A DNA stretch of 8,196 nucleotides. Origin: Mucilaginibacter sp. GTDB taxonomy: Bacteria > Bacteroidota > Bacteroidia > Sphingobacteriales > Sphingobacteriaceae. Below, piece after piece: positions 5,375-8,196 of the stretch (the first letter of the stretch is position 1; each line of letters opens with the position of its first letter). The stretch is taken from positions 1 to 8,196 of the forward strand of contig JACMRC010000274.1 of assembly GCA_014376655.1 (NCBI GenBank). The letters run 5' to 3'. A program made the translations under genes and the position numbers. A model generated the notes under the pieces. It was not told where the DNA came from. It worked only from the letters and a program-made list of their open reading frames with translations, and searched no databases.

Positions 5375-5392
5375 TCCTCTCCTTGGAGAGGA
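5375..5392. repeat. Short dispersed-type palindrome at the 3' end of the small minus-strand gene
   Basis: TCCTCTCC (5375-5382) and GGAGAGGA (5385-5392) form a perfect 8-bp stem around TT. With the flanks (AAAG before, TTTAGG after) it matches a short palindrome that I recall as frequent between Sphingobacteriaceae genes (CCTAAATCC...GGACTTT on the other strand); this was not checked. Its edge supplies the TAA stop codon of the minus-strand gene ending at 5394. On the minus strand the hairpin is followed by CTTTAATATC, so it may also help end that transcript. Confidence 0.65.
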
Positions 5393-5393
5393 T

Positions 5394-5639
5394 TTAGGAA
5401 AGGTCTTGCAATTTCGCTATTTGTTCGGCCATTTCATCAACCCAGCCAAACAAGTAAGGTTCGGTGCCGGCAATTTTATGCCAATTGCCATTTTGGTCGG
5501 ATGCTATAACTAAATGCAGCGTGCCGTCTATAGCATCAAACTGGTAGGCATTTTTATAACTGCTGTGGGTTACGTGTTTTATTATCCCGCTAACCGGGCC
5601 ATCAGTACCGGTTAGGGTTGCGTTAAATTGTTGTTCCAT
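5394..5639 (-). CDS. Small hypothetical protein (81 aa)
   Basis: I do not recognise this 81-residue protein. It starts MEQQFNATLTGTDGPVSGIIKHVTH and continues through FDAIDGTLHLVIASDQNGNWHKIAGTEPYLFGWVDE, which suggests a small beta-rich fold followed by a C-terminal helix (MAEQIAKLQ). No signal peptide, membrane segment or Cys is present, so it is probably cytoplasmic. The ATG at 5639 is the only reasonable start. The last residues and the stop run into the short palindrome, so the original C-terminus may have been a little different. It is divergent from the DUF3820 gene, with 49 bases between the starts. Balanced composition and normal codon use support a real gene. Confidence 0.65.
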   Translation of the reverse strand: MEQQFNATLTGTDGPVSGIIKHVTHSSYKNAYQFDAIDGTLHLVIASDQNGNWHKIAGTEPYLFGWVDEMAEQIAKLQDLS

Positions 5640-5676
5640 AATTATTGAAACAGCAATTTAAGGGTTGTGTTTTTAT

Positions 5677-5684
5677 ATCTTTAC
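5677..5684 (+). promoter_or_regulatory. -7-like box directly before the DUF3820 gene
   Basis: TATCTTTA (5677-5684) fits TAnnTTTG except for the last base and lies only four bases before the ATG at 5689. If used, the transcript would begin at or very near the start codon, giving a leaderless or almost leaderless mRNA. The possible -33 (TTTA at 5657-5660) is poor, so this is weak. Confidence 0.25.
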
Positions 5685-5688
5685 CAAC

Positions 5689-5934
5689 ATGGAGCCAGTA
5701 AAGCCCGATAGTCAAATATTGATTGATATTGTTAAAACCCGTATGCCATTTGGTAAATACAAAGGCACGCTAATATGCGATCTGCCCGCTTATTATTTAG
5801 AGTGGATGAAAAGCAAAGGTTTCCCGCCGGGAAAAATGGGCATGATGCTGTCAACCACGTTCGAAATAAAAACTAACGGACTTAATAGCATCCTGCTTAA
5901 AGTTAAAAGCATTTTGCAAACGCAAAGCAAATGA
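5689..5934 (+). CDS. DUF3820 family protein
   Basis: An 81-residue protein matching the DUF3820 family, small proteins annotated in places as quorum-sensing-regulated virulence factor-like, whose biochemical role is unsettled. The diagnostic block is MPFGKYKGTLICDLPAYYLEWMKSKGFPPGKMG (residues 19-51): 'MPFGKYKG' then 'DLP..YL.W' is the family signature. The remaining C-terminus is a basic helix (LNSILLKVKSILQTQSK). No signal peptide is present, so it is cytoplasmic. The ATG at 5689 is chosen because the frame upstream (from a TTG at 5665) encodes an unrelated hydrophobic stub. The gene is divergent from the small hypothetical on the left and is followed after 61 bases by msrA on the same strand, with no terminator between, so read-through into msrA is possible. 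Confidence 0.82.
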   Translation: MEPVKPDSQILIDIVKTRMPFGKYKGTLICDLPAYYLEWMKSKGFPPGKMGMMLSTTFEIKTNGLNSILLKVKSILQTQSK

Positions 5935-5995
5935 CGAGGATATGACCATCCGAAAAACTTGCGACTGCGTATATTGTTAAAACCATAAATAGATT

Positions 5996-6652
5996 ATGAA
6001 AAATTCAATTCTGTATATTTTGTTTAGCCTGGCTATCTTCGGTTGCGCTAATGGCCAAAACCGCCCCGGCGACATGGATATTGTAAGCGTGCCCAAACCA
6101 AAAGCAGGGCAGGCGGTAGCCACATTTGGCGGCGGCTGTTTTTGGGCGATGGGTGAGGCTTTGTCTGAACTAAAAGGGGTAGACCAGGTAGTTGCCGGAT
6201 TTGCCGGGGGAACCACTAAAAACCCAACTTACGAGGATGTTTGTACTCGCACAACAGGCCATGCCGAAGTTGCGCAGGTTTATTACGATCCAAAAATTAT
6301 CAGCTATGAAAAATTGGCAGAGGCTTTCTTTTACGCGCACAACCCAACCGAGCTAAATTATCAGGGGCCTGATGAAGGTACCGATTACCGCTCGATTGCG
6401 TTTTACCGCACACCCGAAGAGAAAGCTACTTTGCAAGATCTGATCAAAACCATCAACGGATCAAAGCATTATAGTGGAAGCATAGTTACCCAGGTTGTGC
6501 CGTTCTCTGTATTTTATGCTGCCGAGAAGTATCACCAGGGATATTATAAAGCACACCTGTCCGCAGGTTATATTCAGGCGGTATCTGTGCCAAAGGTTAT
6601 GAAAATGCGTGCCATGGAAAAAGCTTTTTTAAAGCCCGAGTTCCAGAAATAA
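5996..6652 (+). CDS. msrA: Peptide methionine-S-sulfoxide reductase, lipoprotein form
   Basis: A complete 218-residue MsrA, which reduces methionine-S-sulfoxide in oxidised proteins. Residues 1-17 (MKNSILYILFSLAIFGC) form a lipoprotein-type signal ending in Cys17, although Phe at -2 is unusual, so the enzyme is probably anchored outside the cytoplasm. The catalytic motif GGGCFW (45-50) contains Cys48. TGHAEV (87-92) holds the conserved active-site Glu91; GPDEGTDYRS and EKYHQGYY are the other family blocks. Cys83 lies in YEDVCTRTTGHAE. There is no Cys in the C-terminal third, so the classic C-terminal resolving Cys residues are missing; recycling would use Cys83 or an outside reductant (inference). 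No MsrB domain is fused. It follows the DUF3820 gene by 61 bases and is closed by a terminator at 6671-6705. Confidence 0.93.
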   Translation: MKNSILYILFSLAIFGCANGQNRPGDMDIVSVPKPKAGQAVATFGGGCFWAMGEALSELKGVDQVVAGFAGGTTKNPTYEDVCTRTTGHAEVAQVYYDPKIISYEKLAEAFFYAHNPTELNYQGPDEGTDYRSIAFYRTPEEKATLQDLIKTINGSKHYSGSIVTQVVPFSVFYAAEKYHQGYYKAHLSAGYIQAVSVPKVMKMRAMEKAFLKPEFQK

Positions 6653-6670
6653 AAGACATCATACTAATCA

Positions 6671-6705
6671 AAAAGCCATCTTACATTATAAGTAAGGTGG
6701 CTTTT
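6671..6705 (+). terminator. Rho-independent terminator after msrA
   Basis: AAAAGCCATCTTAC (6671-6684) pairs with GTAAGGTGGCTTTT (6692-6705), allowing one G-T pair, around a 7-base loop; a run of seven T (6702-6708) follows. It starts 18 bases after the msrA stop. The AAAAGCCA/TGGCTTTT base is the same as in the terminator at 5281-5304. Confidence 0.9.
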
Positions 6706-6743
6706 TTTGTTACTTGAGTCTGTTAATGTTTGGTTAATATTTT

Positions 6744-6751
6744 TATCTTCA
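6744..6751 (+). promoter_or_regulatory. Candidate -7 box of the first CarboxypepD_reg gene
   Basis: TATCTTCA lies 41 bases before the ATG at 6785 and is repeated, with its surroundings, before the tandem paralog (7857-7864). Conservation between the two leaders (TATCTTCAC, then AAACCA, AAAGCCT) supports a functional element. No TTTG is at normal -33 spacing here. Confidence 0.4.
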
Positions 6752-6784
6752 CCCTATATAAACCAATAAAGCCTGAACATTATA

Positions 6785-7852
6785 ATGAAATATTTCCTGG
6801 CCCTGTTAACTGTTTTATTTCTTCGGATTGATACGAAGGCGCAAGGTACTTATATCATCAGCGGAACCGTAAAAAACAGTAAAGGCGAAAAGGTTCAATC
6901 GGCAACGGTATTTGTTGCGGGTACCCAAAATATGACTATGACCAATGCCGAGGGAGAGTATAGTTTTAAAGGTATTATTCCGGGTAATTATTTGGTAGTG
7001 GTAAATATGCTGGGCTATAATTCGGTGAAACATGCTATTACTGTAAATGAGCGTTCAGAAACACTTAATCTTATACTTGCTGACAAAGAAATTGCTTTGC
7101 AGGAGGTTGTTATTAGCGGTAAACAACAATCTCCAAAAGATCTAAAAAGATTTACCCGGTATTTCCTGGGGCAGGTGTACGACCCTAAATTGTGTAAAAT
7201 ACTTAACCCCGAAATAATAAACTTTGCACATACGGATACTACATTAACCGCTACTACTGATGATTTCCTGGTAATAGAAAACCAGCTTTTAGGCTATCGC
7301 ATAAAATATCTTCTTAAAATTTTCTCTGTTGGGCGGTCGGATGACTGGCATAATTTCGATGGTGAGTACACATTCGAGCCTTTGGAAGGATCGCCGGCGA
7401 TGCAAGACTATTGGGTCAAAAACAGGAAAGCTACTTATGAGGGTTCAAAAATGAACTTTTTGAGAAGCCTATATGCCGTTACAACACGTAAAGAGGGTTT
7501 TTTATTATACAAAGTAACTTCTGATAATCCTTTAATTATTGAACGTAACCCTAAGGATGCCCAACAATTTGTAACACGAACTGATAGTGGTTTTATAAAG
7601 GCGGATACAAAGCCGGGTGTAATGGTTGTTTACGATAAACAAAAAGCTGCGTTACCTGATGTACTGAGTGATAAACCACCTAAAAAGTATTTTGCGCTAA
7701 TGGGTATGCCTTATCGCTTCACTCTGCTAAAGTTTGCCGCCAAGGTTGATAGCAGGGGCAGTATCACAGATCGCACTTGGGATCTTTCTTTTGGCTATTG
7801 GCCACTATTTGGCGTAGCCCATCAATTACCGTTTGAATATCAGCCTAATTAA
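6785..7852 (+). CDS. Secreted CarboxypepD_reg-domain protein, first of a tandem pair
   Basis: A 355-residue exported protein with a carboxypeptidase-regulatory-like domain. Residues 1-20 (MKYFLALLTVLFLRIDTKAQ) are a Sec signal with cleavage near AQ-G. Residues 22-100 are the beta-sandwich CarboxypepD_reg domain (ISGTVKNSKGEKVQSATVFVAGTQ, ATVF, EGEYSFKGIIPGNYLVVV, GY), followed by LQEVVISG (105-112) like the lead-in to a SusC/TonB plug. The C-terminal part is not a beta barrel: CKILNPEIINFAH, IENQLLGYRIKYLLKIF and YWVKNRKATYEGSKMNFLRSLYA are blocks of a Bacteroidota-specific protein group known to me only as 'carboxypeptidase-like regulatory domain-containing'. Length and lack of barrel argue against a full TonB receptor. 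Its role is unknown, probably in the periplasm or outer membrane. A paralog starts 48 bases after its stop, with no terminator between. Confidence 0.83.
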   Translation: MKYFLALLTVLFLRIDTKAQGTYIISGTVKNSKGEKVQSATVFVAGTQNMTMTNAEGEYSFKGIIPGNYLVVVNMLGYNSVKHAITVNERSETLNLILADKEIALQEVVISGKQQSPKDLKRFTRYFLGQVYDPKLCKILNPEIINFAHTDTTLTATTDDFLVIENQLLGYRIKYLLKIFSVGRSDDWHNFDGEYTFEPLEGSPAMQDYWVKNRKATYEGSKMNFLRSLYAVTTRKEGFLLYKVTSDNPLIIERNPKDAQQFVTRTDSGFIKADTKPGVMVVYDKQKAALPDVLSDKPPKKYFALMGMPYRFTLLKFAAKVDSRGSITDRTWDLSFGYWPLFGVAHQLPFEYQPN

Positions 7853-7864
7853 TTTCTATCTTCA
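7832..7864 (+). promoter_or_regulatory. Candidate promoter of the second CarboxypepD_reg gene
   Basis: TTTG (7832-7835) lies within the end of the upstream gene and is followed after 21 bases by TATCTTCA (7857-7864), 36 bases before the ATG at 7900. The -7-like box and leader are copied from, or shared with, the leader of the first paralog (6744-6784). Confidence 0.4.
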
Positions 7865-7899
7865 CGCTAAGTTTAATAAACCAAAGCCTAACTCTTAAA

Positions 7900-8196
7900 A
7901 TGAAAAATATCCTCGCATTACTTGCCTTCATCCTACTTCAGTTAAATATTTACGCGCAGGATACTTATAGCATTAGCGGTACTGTTAAAAATGCAAAAGG
8001 CGAGTTGATGGAATCGGCTACGGTGTTTTTAGCAGGATCAGAAAAGGTTGTTGCTACTAATAAAGAAGGGACATTTAAATTCAATGGTATCAGTTCCGGT
8101 ACTTACCAGGTTGTAATTACTATGGTAGGTTATACATCAGCAAAACAAAATGTTATAGTCCAAAATAAACCGGAAACCGTTAGCATGGTACTGGGA
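7900..8196 (+). CDS. Second CarboxypepD_reg-domain protein, cut by the window edge
   Basis: The first 99 codons of a gene that runs off the right edge with no stop. Residues 1-20 (MKNILALLAFILLQLNIYAQ) are a Sec signal. Residues 22-99 are a CarboxypepD_reg domain: YSISGTVKNAKGELMESATV, FLAGSEK, TNKEGTFKFNGISSGTYQVV and TMVGYTSAK. It aligns with the upstream protein without gaps over the whole visible length, for example ISGTVKN.KGE...SATVF.AG, TN.EG...F.GI..G.Y.VV and M.GY.S.K. This makes the two products of tandem gene duplication. The rest of the protein is not visible, so it is unknown whether it has the same C-terminal part. Confidence 0.85.
   Translation, partial: MKNILALLAFILLQLNIYAQDTYSISGTVKNAKGELMESATVFLAGSEKVVATNKEGTFKFNGISSGTYQVVITMVGYTSAKQNVIVQNKPETVSMVLG

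Noticed and set aside
5977..6216. Minus-strand open frame overlapping the start of msrA
   Set aside because: It is antisense to the msrA signal peptide and catalytic motif.
6815..7033. Minus-strand open frame within the first CarboxypepD_reg gene
   Set aside because: It is antisense to the conserved domain and has no features of its own.
6785..7852. TonB-dependent (SusC-like) receptor
   Set aside because: CarboxypepD_reg domain and the LQEVVISG lead-in are present, but at 355 residues there is no room for plug plus 22-strand barrel and the C-terminal blocks belong to another group.

Overview
The window looks like chromosome from a Bacteroidota organism, most likely a soil or freshwater Sphingobacteriaceae member such as Mucilaginibacter or Pedobacter (inference, no database search). 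Supporting signs are A-rich sequence instead of Shine-Dalgarno sites before the starts, -7 boxes of the TAnnTTTG kind, a Tat-exported sugar-isomerase-like TIM-barrel protein, a periplasmic PQQ-type sugar dehydrogenase, SusC-like CarboxypepD_reg domains, and dispersed palindromes of kinds that I recall as common in this family.

Left part (1-2344). A minus-strand gene is cut by the left edge; its 23 visible residues resemble the start of an ISAs1-type transposase. An AT-rich, gene-free stretch of about 500 bases follows. It holds a perfect 14-bp palindrome beside a promoter-like box, and an array of about ten decamers built on TGTGAATTCG. Next come a Tat-signal sugar phosphate isomerase/epimerase-like protein, a 90-bp dispersed palindrome, and an ABC transporter ATPase of the COG1101 (TrpZ-like) type that has no permease or binding protein beside it.

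Middle (2345-5400). A GC-rich element of about 178 bp with perfect 30-bp inverted arms follows the ATPase stop. It is followed by a small unknown protein, a strong bidirectional terminator, and a minus-strand PQQ-dependent sugar (sorbosone/glucose-type) dehydrogenase. The dehydrogenase is divergent from a secreted, repeat-rich, probably disordered R/N/D/Q/G protein. The intergenic region between the two carries three closely packed palindromes, one of them TGCAAACGTTTGCA, which looks like a LacI-family operator.

Right part (5375-8196). A small unknown minus-strand gene, whose stop codon lies at the edge of another dispersed palindrome, is divergent from a DUF3820 protein. A lipoprotein-type methionine sulfoxide reductase (msrA) follows, then a terminator, then two tandem paralogous secreted proteins with CarboxypepD_reg domains. 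The second paralog is cut by the right edge, and the leaders of the two genes are also copies of each other.

Most genes are individual housekeeping or envelope functions, not one pathway. I see no convincing undescribed defence or mobile system. The most interesting signals are the palindrome cluster at 4261-4331, the decamer array at 359-460, and the tandem repeats inside genes.
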